A DNA stretch of 64,000 nt. It comes from Gordonia hankookensis (GTDB lineage: Bacteria; Actinomycetota; Actinomycetes; Mycobacteriales; Mycobacteriaceae). Position 1 is the stretch's first letter. Each line of letters starts with the position of its first letter. This document shows, in pieces, positions 1-9,296 of the stretch. The notes below the pieces were generated by a model, which made no database searches, was not told the origin of the DNA, and saw only the letters and a list, made by a program, of their open reading frames with translations. The stretch covers positions 186,001-250,000 of the forward strand of contig NZ_JACWMS010000002.1 in the NCBI RefSeq assembly GCF_014673215.1, in the 5' to 3' direction. Made by a program: the position numbers and the translations under genes.

Positions 1-898
1 CCGCTTCGCCTTGGGTCTGGGACACCTTGACATACCCGGAGATGGCCTTTGCGACGTCATCGCGATTCCGCTCCAGCATGGCCAGGACCGAGTTCAGCGA
101 CGTCAGTGTCGGCTGCAATTGTTTCTCGTTGTCGGCCACCAGGTTCGTGAGTTCCCGCGACACCGCCGCGGTGTTCACGAGCAACGACGAGATCTGCTGA
201 CGCCGATCGACCAGAACATCGAGGAGCATGTTCGCGTTGAGTATCAGCGAGTTGATGCGATTGGCACGCGACCCGATCACCGAGGTGACATCGCTGGTGG
301 TCGACAGCAAGGTCCGGAGGGCCTCGTTGCGAGAGTTGATGCCGCGCGACATCTCCGTGAGTCCGTCGAGGGTGGGCGCCAGGTCCGGCGACACATCGTT
401 CATGGTCTTCGACAACACATTCAGTGATGAGTTCAGCGAGGACGTGTCGATGCCCTTGGAGTTGGTCGTGAGATCGTCGACGGCCTCGTTCAGTGAGTAC
501 GGCGAGGAGGTGCGGGACACCGGGATCACCTCGGTCGGACCGATGGTGCCCGACCCTGACGGATCTACTGTCAGAATGCGTTGTCCCAAAAGCGATCCCG
601 TTCGTATCTGCACCGTCGTGGTCTGTCCGAGTCGGGTGGATTGGTCGACCGTGAACGTCACCCGCGCCTTGCCCTGCGCCAACGTCACGTCGGTCACCGA
701 TCCCACCCGCGCGCCGGAGACCATCACGTCCGCACCGCCGGCCAGGCCGGCGGCCTCGTCGAAATCCGCCTGGTAGGTGGCCGAGGTGAACCAGGTGGTG
801 AACTTGGTCATGTTCAGGCCGGCCATGACCAGCAAGACGATCAACGCCAATCCCACAAAGCCCGACCTGATGAGCCCCGCACCGCGATATCGCAACAT
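1..898 (-). CDS. mceC: Mce family protein, MceC position (partial)
   Basis: Substrate-binding subunit of an Mce lipid importer, anchored in the cell envelope. The ATG at 898-896 overlaps the mceB stop as TGATG, and the frame is open to the window edge, leaving about 299 residues without the C-terminus. A single hydrophobic anchor lies at about residues 11-31. The MCE domain follows, with its typical AGLAGGADVMVSGARVGSV segment near residues 48-66, then a long helical region rich in Leu, Asn and Ser. It is third in the mce order after mceA and mceB. The cargo class (sterol, fatty acid or other) cannot be told from the sequence. Confidence 0.9.
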   Translation of the reverse strand, partial: MLRYRGAGLIRSGFVGLALIVLLVMAGLNMTKFTTWFTSATYQADFDEAAGLAGGADVMVSGARVGSVTDVTLAQGKARVTFTVDQSTRLGQTTTVQIRTGSLLGQRILTVDPSGSGTIGPTEVIPVSRTSSPYSLNEAVDDLTTNSKGIDTSSLNSSLNVLSKTMNDVSPDLAPTLDGLTEMSRGINSRNEALRTLLSTTSDVTSVIGSRANRINSLILNANMLLDVLVDRRQQISSLLVNTAAVSRELTNLVADNEKQLQPTLTSLNSVLAMLERNRDDVAKAISGYVKVSQTQGEA

Positions 899-1917
899 CA
901 GCCAGAACACCTCCCCTTCGTCTGCTCGATCCACGGAAGGGTGACGACCTTGCCGGACGGATCCGAGACCCGGACGCTCACCGCGCAGACGTAGTACTGG
1001 ATGAAGTTGCCGTATGTGCCGGTTCGCACCAGCTTGCGGAAGTTCTCCGGAGAACGCTGTATCGCCTTCTCGAGCGTCGGCATGTCGTGAGTGAGATTCG
1101 GTGCCAGCCTGGACAGTTGGTCGATCGATCCGGAAAGCGGTGGCCGTGCCTGCGTCAAGAGGTTCGACACGGTGGCGGTCCCGTTGTCGAGGGCGGTGAT
1201 CGCCGCGCCGATCGGATCGCGGTCCCTGGCGAGGTCACCGATGACCGTGTCGAGTCGATCGATGGCTTCGGCGAAGCGGGTCCGATTGCCGTCGAGGGTG
1301 ACCATGACCTTCTTCAGTTGATCGATCACTTGCTCGATGACCCCGACATTTCGGCCCAATGTGGTGAACAGCGACGAACTTCCCTCGAAGAGGGAGCGGA
1401 CCGTCCCGCTCTGGCCCTGCAGCACATCGAGAATCGAGGAGCTCAGGGCGTTCACCTGTTTGGGTTCCAATCCGGCGATCACGGGTTTGAGTCCACCGAG
1501 CAGCACGTCGAGATCGAGAGCGGGCTTGGTCCGCGTCGATGGAATCTCGCCACCACCGTGCATCACCGACCCTGAACCCTCGGTGACCTCCAGGTACCGA
1601 TCTCCGACGAGGTTGAGATAGCGGACCGCGGCACCACTGCCGGTGGGTAGCCCGATCGAGCTGTCGACGTCGAACGTGACTCGGACCTTGTTGTCGGGCC
1701 GGAGGTCCACGCCGTGCACACTGCCAACGCGCACCCCGGCGATGCGCACGGTGTCCCCTGATCTCAGTCCCGAGACGTCGGTGAACACAGCGTGGTATCG
1801 GGTGGTGTCGCCGGACCGGTGGTCGCTGAACACCAGCAGCAGGAAAGCCGCCACGACCACCATCACGGTCGTGAACGCAGCGAACTTGATCGTCGTGGAA
1901 TCGACTCGTGTTCTCAC
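898..1917 (-). CDS. mceB: Mce family protein, MceB position
   Basis: Mce-domain component of a lipid-uptake system, 339 residues. I place the start at GTG 1917-1915, which forms a GTGA overlap with the mceA stop. The open frame runs further upstream only because it overlaps mceA in another frame. The protein begins MRTRVDSTTIKF, followed by a transmembrane anchor at about residues 10-30 and an MCE domain containing GLRSGDTVRIAGVRVGSV. The rest is the usual helical tail, with a Cys-containing C-terminus (YYVCAVSVRV). It is translationally coupled to mceA upstream and mceC downstream. Confidence 0.92.
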   Translation of the reverse strand: MRTRVDSTTIKFAAFTTVMVVVAAFLLLVFSDHRSGDTTRYHAVFTDVSGLRSGDTVRIAGVRVGSVHGVDLRPDNKVRVTFDVDSSIGLPTGSGAAVRYLNLVGDRYLEVTEGSGSVMHGGGEIPSTRTKPALDLDVLLGGLKPVIAGLEPKQVNALSSSILDVLQGQSGTVRSLFEGSSSLFTTLGRNVGVIEQVIDQLKKVMVTLDGNRTRFAEAIDRLDTVIGDLARDRDPIGAAITALDNGTATVSNLLTQARPPLSGSIDQLSRLAPNLTHDMPTLEKAIQRSPENFRKLVRTGTYGNFIQYYVCAVSVRVSDPSGKVVTLPWIEQTKGRCSG

Positions 1918-3077
1918 TGCGGAGCCCCGTCCGGCATCGGCCCGAACAACGCCTGCTGAAGGCTCTTCACATTCAATTCCAATGACTTTCGTCCCTCGCC
2001 GTACGGGTTGGCGCCGGTATCGGTCACCACGTATGGAGGCCTCCCCTGATATTTCACCGGCAGCACTGAGCACTGCGGGCCACCGGAGGCAGCAACCTTC
2101 GGCTTGTTGGTCTTCGGGTCGTACGTCTTGGCGCCCCAGAGGAAATTCGCCGACAGGCCCAGTCCGGGCACGTTTGCGGGCGGCGACACCGCCAGGTTCC
2201 CGAATCCGTCCAGGGCGCAGGTGATCGCCTTGTTGTACTCGTCGGTGAGTGCAGTCGTTGGCACCAGCAACTTCAGCGCCTTGGCCAGGCCCTGGCGGTT
2301 GTCGCCCAGGACGCGGTTGCCGGTGTTCGACAGCCCGATCACACTGGTCAGGAATGCGTCGAGGTTGCCCTGTTCGGCCACGAGGGTGTCACTGATGTCG
2401 CTCGTGTGGTTCACCGCGCCCAGCAATGGCCGGCTTGTATCGGCGTACACCCGCATCATCGCCGGGGCATCATCGAGGAGCGAACGGAGTGCGGGTATGG
2501 CCGAGTTCGTCTGGCGCATGAAACCGTTCAGATCGGTGAGCATCTGACCGAACTGTTCTCCGTGACCGCTCAACCCGGTCGAGATCGCGCTGAGCGCCGC
2601 GTTGAGTTCTGCAGGCCGAATCTGCGCCAGGACCTGGGTGAGCTCGCCGAAGACCGTGTTGACCTCCACCTCGACGTGCTTGGCGCTCAACATCTGGTTG
2701 TCGTGCAGGTGCCCGGCCGGATGATCGGGCACCACCAATTCGACTCCCTTGGCACCGAATACCGTCGGTGCAGCGATGCGTGCACCGACGTTGCCCGGGA
2801 TCCTGGTGAGTTCGTCGGGCGCGATCTCCAACGTCAGCTGTGCACGGTCCACCTGGTTGTAGTCGATCTTCGACACCCGGCCGACCGTGATCCCCCGCAT
2901 CTGGACCTTCGCATCCGGGTCCATCACCAATCCCGCTCGTGGAGCGGTCATCGTGATCGTGGCGGACCTCTGGGTCACACCGGCGAACATCAGCACGGCG
3001 ACAGCGACCAACGCGATGATGACCAGCAGCATTCCCGCCCCGGCCAGCGGCCGGAGGACTCCCTTAGACAATGTCAC
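1914..3077 (-). CDS. mceA: Mce family protein, MceA position
   Basis: First Mce subunit of the operon, 387 residues. An N-terminal membrane anchor (about residues 11-32) is followed by an MCE domain (GLVMDPDAKVQMRGITVGRV near residues 49-68) and a helical region. The ATG lies 3 nt after the yrbEB stop, so it is co-transcribed with the permeases. Mce proteins of this class form hexameric, tunnel-like assemblies that deliver lipids to the YrbE permeases. In mycolate actinobacteria this is established for sterols (Mce4) and fatty acids (Mce1). Which class this one belongs to is not resolved here. Confidence 0.92.
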   Translation of the reverse strand: MTLSKGVLRPLAGAGMLLVIIALVAVAVLMFAGVTQRSATITMTAPRAGLVMDPDAKVQMRGITVGRVSKIDYNQVDRAQLTLEIAPDELTRIPGNVGARIAAPTVFGAKGVELVVPDHPAGHLHDNQMLSAKHVEVEVNTVFGELTQVLAQIRPAELNAALSAISTGLSGHGEQFGQMLTDLNGFMRQTNSAIPALRSLLDDAPAMMRVYADTSRPLLGAVNHTSDISDTLVAEQGNLDAFLTSVIGLSNTGNRVLGDNRQGLAKALKLLVPTTALTDEYNKAITCALDGFGNLAVSPPANVPGLGLSANFLWGAKTYDPKTNKPKVAASGGPQCSVLPVKYQGRPPYVVTDTGANPYGEGRKSLELNVKSLQQALFGPMPDGAPQ

Positions 3078-3080
3078 GCC

Positions 3081-3971
3081 TCAGCCCGATAGATTGAAGT
3101 TTCCGTTGGAGCCGTAGATGGCCAGGGCCACCAGCAGCGTCACCGTCACCACGGCGACCAGCGATGTGCGGACGGCGTCACCGACCGCCACACCGACGCC
3201 TGCCGGCCCACCGCTCGCGAAGAACCCGAAGTGCGTGTGGATCAGCAAGATCAGCAACGCCATCACGAAGGCCTGTACAAACGACCAGACGAGGTCCAGC
3301 GGGTTGAGGAACGTCGAGAAGTAGTGCGCGTACAGGCCGGACGACTGGCCGAGCAGTATGACGGTGGTGAACCGGCATGCCGCGAACGATGCGATCAGGG
3401 CGATCGCGTACAGCGGAGCGATCACGACCATGCCGGCGGCGATCCGGGTGCCGACGACGTAGGCGACCGGATTGATGCCCAGCGATTCGAGGGCATCGAT
3501 CTCCTCACTGATCCGCATGGCTCCGAGTTGGGCCGTCGCACCCGCACCGAAGGTCGCCGCCAGACCGATACCCACGACCACCGGCGCCGCGATTCGCACG
3601 TTGATGAAGGCCGACAAGAACCCCGTCAACGCTTCGATGCCGATGTCGCCGAGCGTGCTGTATCCCTGTACCGCAAGCGTGCTGCCGGTTGCGAGGGTGA
3701 GGAACCCGACGATCACCACGGTGCCACCGATGAGCGCCAGGTTCCCTGCGCCCATACTCGTCTCGGCGATGAGCCGGATCGTCTCGCGCCGGTAGTGGAA
3801 GGCCGCATGCGGCACACTGCGCAACGCGCGGACATAGAAGATCGCATGATCTCCGATGCGGCCCAGCGCGCCGACCGGGCGGCCGATCTCGCGGCGCAGG
3901 CGGGGATGAATCACGCTAGGACTCGACCCGTGGCGTGCGATCTTCGGTGATGATATGAGTGACAAGACCAT
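3081..3971 (-). CDS. yrbEB: YrbE/MlaE-family ABC permease (second of pair)
   Basis: Integral membrane permease of the Mce transporter, 296 residues, MlaE fold. Five or six hydrophobic helices are evident. The conserved cytoplasmic loop reads ISEEIDALESLGINPVAYVVGTR, the EExxA-L-GINP motif thought to couple to the MceG-type ATPase. No ATPase is encoded nearby, as usual for Mce systems. The start codon directly follows the stop of the upstream yrbEA with no gap, which implies translational coupling. Confidence 0.94.
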   Translation of the reverse strand: MVLSLISSPKIARHGSSPSVIHPRLRREIGRPVGALGRIGDHAIFYVRALRSVPHAAFHYRRETIRLIAETSMGAGNLALIGGTVVIVGFLTLATGSTLAVQGYSTLGDIGIEALTGFLSAFINVRIAAPVVVGIGLAATFGAGATAQLGAMRISEEIDALESLGINPVAYVVGTRIAAGMVVIAPLYAIALIASFAACRFTTVILLGQSSGLYAHYFSTFLNPLDLVWSFVQAFVMALLILLIHTHFGFFASGGPAGVGVAVGDAVRTSLVAVVTVTLLVALAIYGSNGNFNLSG

Positions 3972-4877
3972 TCACCTCGCCGTCAATTGAACACCGATGG
4001 CGGTGATCACGACGTTGACCACGAACAGCGCCATGAACGCGTACACCACGGTCTCGTTCACCGCGTTGCCGACGGATTTGGCCCCGCCCGAGACGATCAG
4101 CCCGCGGTAGCACGCGACCACGCCGGCGATCAGCCCGAACACGAGCGCCTTCACCGATGAGATGATCACCTCGGCCATACCGGTCAGCAAGGTGATCCCG
4201 GCGGCGAACGCGCCAGGGTTGACCCCCTGGACGAAGACCGAGAAGACATAGCCGCCACCGACACCGATCAGGCAGACCAGGCTGTTCAGCAGCAACGCGA
4301 CGAGCCCGGATGCGAGCACTCGAGGTGTGACGAGTCGTTGCACCGGATTGATGCCGAGAACCTCCATCGCCTCGATCTCTTCCCGGATCGTGCGCGAACC
4401 CAGGTCCGCGCACATCGCGGTGGCGCCCGCACCGGCCACGATCAGCACGGTGACCATGGGGCCGACCTGTGTGACGGAACCGAATGCGGCGCCCGCACCG
4501 CTGAGATCGGCGGCTCCGAGTTCGCGAAGGAGGATGTTGAGGGTGAAGCTCACGAGCACCGTGAACGGTATCGCCACCAGAACGGTCGGCATCAGCGACA
4601 CCCGGGCGACAAACCAGGACTGCTCGATGAACTCGCGCCCCTGAAACGGCCGGCGGAAGGCGAACCCCACCGCATCCGCGCCCATCATGAACAGTCCGCC
4701 AACCGCTTTCAGGGGAGCAGCCGAGTAGCGGGCAAGCATTCCGCTGACCGCGGGTGCGTCGCGGGTGCCATGTGCCGGGGTCACCGGTACGTACTCACCG
4801 ACGCCGCGGGCATTCGCATGTTCATCTTCCCTCAACCCCTCCCGGAGAACGTGATTCTCATCGATGGGAATCGCCAT
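3972..4877 (-). CDS. yrbEA: YrbE/MlaE-family ABC permease (first of pair)
   Basis: Partner permease of the Mce importer, about 301 residues. The C-terminal two thirds is a clear MlaE domain with the TIREEIEAMEVLGINPVQRL coupling loop and the terminal NETVVYAFMALFVVNV segment. The start is uncertain. I choose ATG 4877 (MAIPID), but the frame is open back to a GTG at 4988, and neither has a strong ribosome-binding site. It heads the yrbEA-yrbEB-mceA-mceB-mceC operon and is divergent from the P450 at 5099, so the promoter should lie in the roughly 220 bp between them. Confidence 0.9.
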   Translation of the reverse strand: MAIPIDENHVLREGLREDEHANARGVGEYVPVTPAHGTRDAPAVSGMLARYSAAPLKAVGGLFMMGADAVGFAFRRPFQGREFIEQSWFVARVSLMPTVLVAIPFTVLVSFTLNILLRELGAADLSGAGAAFGSVTQVGPMVTVLIVAGAGATAMCADLGSRTIREEIEAMEVLGINPVQRLVTPRVLASGLVALLLNSLVCLIGVGGGYVFSVFVQGVNPGAFAAGITLLTGMAEVIISSVKALVFGLIAGVVACYRGLIVSGGAKSVGNAVNETVVYAFMALFVVNVVITAIGVQLTAR

Positions 4878-5098
4878 GGCATATGCGATCTCAGACCTGC
4901 ACGCCAGATCTGCGGCGCGCGTTGATATCTCGGAAGCGTGCCACACGCTCTTGGCTTCGCGAGCCCTACTCTCGCTCAGTGAGATCACGGTTGTTCACCG
5001 ATGCCGCCTACCCCAGACTGGGCGAAGGTGCCGATCGCACAGCCGCGATCGACGCTGTTCAGATCCGCAAAGCAGTCCGCGCGAGAGGCCATCCCCCA

Positions 5099-6295
5099 GT
5101 GACGAGCAGTACGACAAACGACGTCCGGTACGACCCGTATGACGTCAAGCTCAATGCCGACCCGTATCCGATGTTCAGAGCTCTTCGCGAACAGGCGCCG
5201 CTCTATTACAACTCCGAGCACGACTTCTACGCCCTGAGCAGGCACGAGGACGTCACCGCCGCCCTCAACGACTACGAGACATTCAGCTCCAGCCGGGGCG
5301 CGATCCTCGAATTGATCAAAGCCAACATCGACATCCCGCCAGGGGTGCTGATCTTCGAGGATCCCCCCATTCACGACATCCACCGCAAGCTGCTCGCCCG
5401 GATGTTCACCCCCCGCAAGATCTTCGCTCTCGAACCACAGGTCCGGGAGTTCTGCGCGGCATCGCTCGACCCTCTGGTGGGAACCGGCACATTCGACTTC
5501 GTGAAGGACCTCGGCGCGCAGATGCCCATGAAGGTCATCGGCATGCTGCTCGGCATCCCGGAGGAAGACCAGGAGGCCATCCGAGACTTCGCCAATGACC
5601 AGATGCGCACCGAAGAGGGCAAGCCGATGAAGGCAGCCGAGGAAGGAATGGTCTCCGGTGACATCTTCGGCGCCTACATCGATTGGCGCGCCGAGCATCC
5701 CTCCGACGACATCATGACGGAACTGCTCAACGTGGAGTTCGAAGACGAGACGGGCACGGTCCGCAAATTGAGCCGCGACGAACTGCTGACCTACGTCAAC
5801 GTGGTGTCCGGTGCCGGCAACGAGACCACCACCAGACTCATCGGCTGGGCAGGCAAGGTCCTCGCAGAGCACCCCGACCAACGGCGTGAACTCGTCGAGA
5901 ATCCCGATCTCATCCCCAACGCCATCGAAGAACTCCTGCGATTCGAGGCACCTGCTCCGCACGTCGCCCGCTACGTGACCCGCGACGTCGAGTTCCATGG
6001 ACAGACGGTGCCGGAGGGCAGTGTGATGATGATGCTCATCGCCTCGGCCAACCGCGACGACCGTCAGTTCCCGAACGGGGACGCCTTCGACATCCACCGG
6101 AAGACCAAGCAGCACCTGACCTTCAGCGTCGGAACCCACTTCTGCCTCGGCTCCGCCCTGGCACGTCTCGAGGGACGCATCGCGATCGAGGAGATCCTCA
6201 AGCGGTTCCCGGAGTGGGACGTCGATCTCTCGAAGGCATCACTGTCACCGACCTCGACGGTTCGTGGTTGGGACACACTGCCGTCCACGTTCTGA
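5099..6295 (+). CDS. Cytochrome P450 monooxygenase
   Basis: Haem-thiolate monooxygenase, 398 residues from GTG 5099, which matches the usual length of soluble bacterial P450s. Visible landmarks are the I-helix oxygen-activation motif GAGNETTT (residues 238-245), the ExxR motif at 278-281, and the haem loop FSVGTHFCLG with the axial Cys349. The frame continues upstream of the GTG, but that stretch overlaps the yrbE promoter region and looks non-coding. A mycofactocin-type SDR and a 3Fe-4S ferredoxin follow on the same strand. This suggests hydroxylation, then alcohol oxidation, with the ferredoxin as electron donor. The substrate is unknown, and no CYP family can be assigned with confidence. 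Confidence 0.95.
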   Translation: MTSSTTNDVRYDPYDVKLNADPYPMFRALREQAPLYYNSEHDFYALSRHEDVTAALNDYETFSSSRGAILELIKANIDIPPGVLIFEDPPIHDIHRKLLARMFTPRKIFALEPQVREFCAASLDPLVGTGTFDFVKDLGAQMPMKVIGMLLGIPEEDQEAIRDFANDQMRTEEGKPMKAAEEGMVSGDIFGAYIDWRAEHPSDDIMTELLNVEFEDETGTVRKLSRDELLTYVNVVSGAGNETTTRLIGWAGKVLAEHPDQRRELVENPDLIPNAIEELLRFEAPAPHVARYVTRDVEFHGQTVPEGSVMMMLIASANRDDRQFPNGDAFDIHRKTKQHLTFSVGTHFCLGSALARLEGRIAIEEILKRFPEWDVDLSKASLSPTSTVRGWDTLPSTF

Positions 6296-6348
6296 TCCCA
6301 CCCGCCCGACAGAGGCCGGGCACGTCACCATCGAGAAGGAGAATCTCA

Positions 6349-7185
6349 ATGACCGGAAGAGTAGACGGCAAGGTCGCCTTCATCACCGGCGCCGGACGCG
6401 GCCAGGGCCGCACCCACGCCGTACGTCTGGCCGCGGAGGGCGCAGACATCATCGCTATCGATGTCTGCGAGCCCATCGACGGTGTGCCGTTCGATCTGGC
6501 CACCGAAGACGATCTGGCGGAGACCGCCGAGCTCGTGAAGGCCCACGATCGCCGGGTGGTGACCGCCAAGGTCGACGTCCGTGACCTCGACGCATTGACC
6601 CAGGCCGTCCAGACCGGTGTCGACCAGCTCGGGCGCCTCGACATCGTGGCCGCCAACGCCGGTATCGCCACCGGTGGATCGTCGCTGGAGGACATGGACC
6701 GCAAGACCTGGCAGGACATGATCGACGTCAACATGACCGGGGTGTGGCACACCGCGAAAGCCGCGATTCCGCATATCGTCGCGGGTGGCCGTGGCGGGTC
6801 GATCGTGCTCACCAGCTCCGTCGGCGGCCTCAAGTCCTATCCGTTCTGCGGGCACTACGTCACCGCCAAGCACGGTGTCATCGGGATCATGCGGACGCTC
6901 GCCATCGAGCTGGCGCAGAACAACATCCGCGTCAACTCGGTCCACCCGACCCAGGTCAACACCGCGATGATCATGAACGACGCCACCTACAAGATGTTCC
7001 GTCCGGATCTGGAGAACCCCGGCCCCGACGACTTCGCTCCCCTGTCTCAGATGATGAACACGCTGCCGGTCCCGTGGGTGGAACCGGAGGACATCAGCAA
7101 CGCCGTCCTGTTCCTGGCCTCCGACGAGGCCCGGTACATCACCGGCGTCACATTGCCGGTCGACGCAGGCGCCTGCCTGAAGTAG
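6349..7185 (+). CDS. Mycofactocin-coupled SDR family oxidoreductase
   Basis: NAD-dependent alcohol/ketone oxidoreductase, 278 residues. The N-terminus VAFITGAGRGQGRTHAVRLA and the later NSVHPTQVNTAMI and PWVEPEDISNAVLFLASDEARYITG blocks are typical of the mycofactocin-coupled SDR subfamily. That subfamily holds its nicotinamide cofactor tightly and passes electrons to the peptide-derived cofactor mycofactocin. The catalytic YxxxK is YVTAK. A GAAGGAG ribosome-binding site precedes ATG 6349. It lies 53 nt after the P450 and probably oxidises the P450 product. The maturation genes (mft) are not in this window. Confidence 0.93.
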   Translation: MTGRVDGKVAFITGAGRGQGRTHAVRLAAEGADIIAIDVCEPIDGVPFDLATEDDLAETAELVKAHDRRVVTAKVDVRDLDALTQAVQTGVDQLGRLDIVAANAGIATGGSSLEDMDRKTWQDMIDVNMTGVWHTAKAAIPHIVAGGRGGSIVLTSSVGGLKSYPFCGHYVTAKHGVIGIMRTLAIELAQNNIRVNSVHPTQVNTAMIMNDATYKMFRPDLENPGPDDFAPLSQMMNTLPVPWVEPEDISNAVLFLASDEARYITGVTLPVDAGACLK

Positions 7186-7259
7186 CCGACGCGGCGGGTG
7201 CGGGACTTGTCCCCATGGGAGGCGAGTCCCGCACCCGCCCAAAGTCTTTGAGGATCAGC

Positions 7260-7451
7260 ATGAAGATCGACGTGAACTTCGGCGTCTGTGAGAGCAACGG
7301 CCTCTGCGTGGGCGCCGCGCCCGAGGTCTTCGATCTCGACGACGACGACAACCTCCACCTGCTCCGTGACACCGTGACCCCGGAGATCGAGGAGGAGGTC
7401 CGCGACGCGGTGCGCCAGTGCCCGCGCCGGGCCATCTCGATCGAGGATTAG
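7260..7451 (+). CDS. 3Fe-4S type ferredoxin
   Basis: Small electron carrier of 63 residues. Its only cysteines are C10, C16 and C54, arranged C-x5-C...CP, the pattern of single-cluster [3Fe-4S] ferredoxins that donate electrons to actinobacterial P450s. The C-terminus AISIED is typical. It is last in the P450-SDR-ferredoxin unit and ends just before a bidirectional hairpin. The natural partner is the P450 at 5099, but any of the three P450s here could use it. Confidence 0.93.
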   Translation: MKIDVNFGVCESNGLCVGAAPEVFDLDDDDNLHLLRDTVTPEIEEEVRDAVRQCPRRAISIED

Positions 7452-7499
7452 CCCAGGTATCGACACCACGCGTACAGATCGGCCACCAGGCCACAGCCA

Positions 7500-7532
7500 C
7501 AGTCCCCGGACAGGATTTCCGTCCGGGGACTG
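7500..7532. terminator. Bidirectional hairpin terminator
   Basis: A perfect 12-bp inverted repeat (CAGTCCCCGGAC / GTCCGGGGACTG) with a 9-nt loop sits between the convergent ferredoxin and KstD-like genes. No clear T-run follows, as is common in high-GC actinobacteria. Confidence 0.8.
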
Positions 7533-7556
7533 AGTTCTGCTGTGCGGCAAGGTGTG

Positions 7557-9245
7557 CTACGGCCGAGGTGACTCGACCCGGTCCGCCGCGTCTTCGGCCG
7601 CCACATAGGAGAACACCACCGACGGCCCGATCGTCGCACCGGCGCCCAGGTACTTCCGCCCCATCACCGACGCCGTACAGTTGCCCGCGGCATAGAGCCC
7701 GGAGATCGGCCGCCCGTCGTCGGTCAGAACTCGCGCATTCTCGTCGCAGAGCAGTCCACCGTTGGTCCCGATGTCGCCCGGGTACATCGGCACCGCGTAG
7801 AACGGGCCCTTGGCCACCGACCCGAGGCAGGCGTTCGGCTTGTGCGTGATGTCACCCTGATACTTCTCGTGGTCGCCTTCTCCGCGATGAAAGTCCTCAT
7901 CCACACCGGATTCCGCGAAACCGTTGAACCGGGCGACCGTCGCGACGAGACCCTCCGGGTCGATACCGCATTGTGCGGCGAGATCCTCGAGAGTCGCTGC
8001 CTTCTTCATCGCACCACTGGCAATCCAGTCCTTGGGAGTCCGGCCGGGTGGCGCGAACCCGAACACGTATCGCGATCGGTGTCGGGAATCGATGATCAGC
8101 CACGTCGGCAGGGCCCCACCGACGGTCCGTTCGTGCTCGAACATGCATTGTCCGGCCTCCTGGTACGCGATCGCCTCATTGAAGTATCGATTCCCCTTGG
8201 CATCGACCATGATCGAGTGTGGCTTGCTCCGTTCGCTGATACACATCGACGGCACGCCGTCGGGCATCAACCAGGACGGCAGCCACCATGCCTCGTCCAT
8301 CATGTCGGTGGCCGCCCCGTGCTTCATCGCGATCTGCAGCGCCTCACCCGTGTCCCCGGGATTCGCACTGGTCCATTCCGGCCGGCCGGGCTGGCCGCCG
8401 GAGAACTCGTCCCGCATCACGCCGTTGTGCGCGAACCCGCCTGCCGAGATCAACACACCTGCGCGAGCACGCACTCGCAGGCTCGTACCGTTTCGGTCCA
8501 CCACGGCGCCACGGACCTCACCGTCTTCGACGATCAACTCGACGAGTGCGGTCTCCGGCCACACCGGGACGCCTCGGTCGAGCAACGCCTTGAGCAGATA
8601 GCCGATCAGGGCCGCACCGTTGGTCACGTTCTTCTTGCCGCGCAGCCGTCCCAGCGCGGTCCGCGCCATGACGCGCGTCATCACCGACATACCCTTGCGG
8701 GTGAAGAGATTCGAGGCATACGCCGCCTCCCCGGTGTACATCGTCATGTTGCCGGCCACGGGTGGGCGCAGGCGCGCGGCCCATTCCCCGAGCTGTTTGA
8801 CGTCGAAGGCCGGCGTCTCGACCGACCGCGACCGGGCCTTGCCACCCACCACACCGCGGACTCCCGCGTAGTAGTCGCTGTACCCGTCGATACGGAGGAA
8901 CGGGACACCCTCACTCTCGAGGAAGGAGAACATCTTGTTGCCGGCCACCAGATATGTCCGGCGCCGTGCGTCCGACGCCGCCGGACTGGATTCCGCGGCC
9001 GTCCCGACCACGGAATCGAAGTACGCCGTCGCCTCCGCGAGCGAATCCGCGGCACCGTCGCGCGCCATCAGCGGGTTGTCCGGGAGCCAGATCACGCCTC
9101 CGGACATTCCCGTCGATCCGCCGATCATCTCGGACTTCTCGGCGACCAGGACGTCCATACCCAGGGCAGACGCGCGTAGCGCCCCGACCAGGCCTCCTCC
9201 CGATCCGATCACGAGAAAGTCGGTCTCGTAGTCCCATTCACGCAT
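7557..9245 (-). CDS. KstD-like FAD-dependent oxidoreductase
   Basis: Flavoprotein of 562 residues in the fumarate reductase/3-ketosteroid-delta1-dehydrogenase family. Visible features are an N-terminal FAD Rossmann motif (VIGSGGGLVGALRAS, about residues 12-26), the EKSEMIGGSTGMSGG segment, and a C-terminal FAD-contact block (GLYAAGNCTASVMG...YLGAGATIGPS). These enzymes introduce a double bond next to a ketone in steroid-like rings, or act as related desaturases or reductases. It is the last gene of the SDR-reductase-ferredoxin-P450 operon. A second, divergent paralogue is at 25939. The exact substrate cannot be deduced. Confidence 0.88.
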   Translation of the reverse strand: MREWDYETDFLVIGSGGGLVGALRASALGMDVLVAEKSEMIGGSTGMSGGVIWLPDNPLMARDGAADSLAEATAYFDSVVGTAAESSPAASDARRRTYLVAGNKMFSFLESEGVPFLRIDGYSDYYAGVRGVVGGKARSRSVETPAFDVKQLGEWAARLRPPVAGNMTMYTGEAAYASNLFTRKGMSVMTRVMARTALGRLRGKKNVTNGAALIGYLLKALLDRGVPVWPETALVELIVEDGEVRGAVVDRNGTSLRVRARAGVLISAGGFAHNGVMRDEFSGGQPGRPEWTSANPGDTGEALQIAMKHGAATDMMDEAWWLPSWLMPDGVPSMCISERSKPHSIMVDAKGNRYFNEAIAYQEAGQCMFEHERTVGGALPTWLIIDSRHRSRYVFGFAPPGRTPKDWIASGAMKKAATLEDLAAQCGIDPEGLVATVARFNGFAESGVDEDFHRGEGDHEKYQGDITHKPNACLGSVAKGPFYAVPMYPGDIGTNGGLLCDENARVLTDDGRPISGLYAAGNCTASVMGRKYLGAGATIGPSVVFSYVAAEDAADRVESPRP

Positions 9246-9296
9246 TGCAGTACCTCATTCAGCTCTGAGACTCAGCGGTTCTCGGTGCGCCGGGGT

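Noticed and set aside
4985..6139. Long open frame antisense to the P450 gene (384 codons)
   Set aside because: It lies wholly opposite a P450 with intact motifs, has no family signature and no ribosome-binding site. Such shadow frames are expected in GC-rich DNA; the same holds for frames opposite 9297-10529 and 20273-22099.
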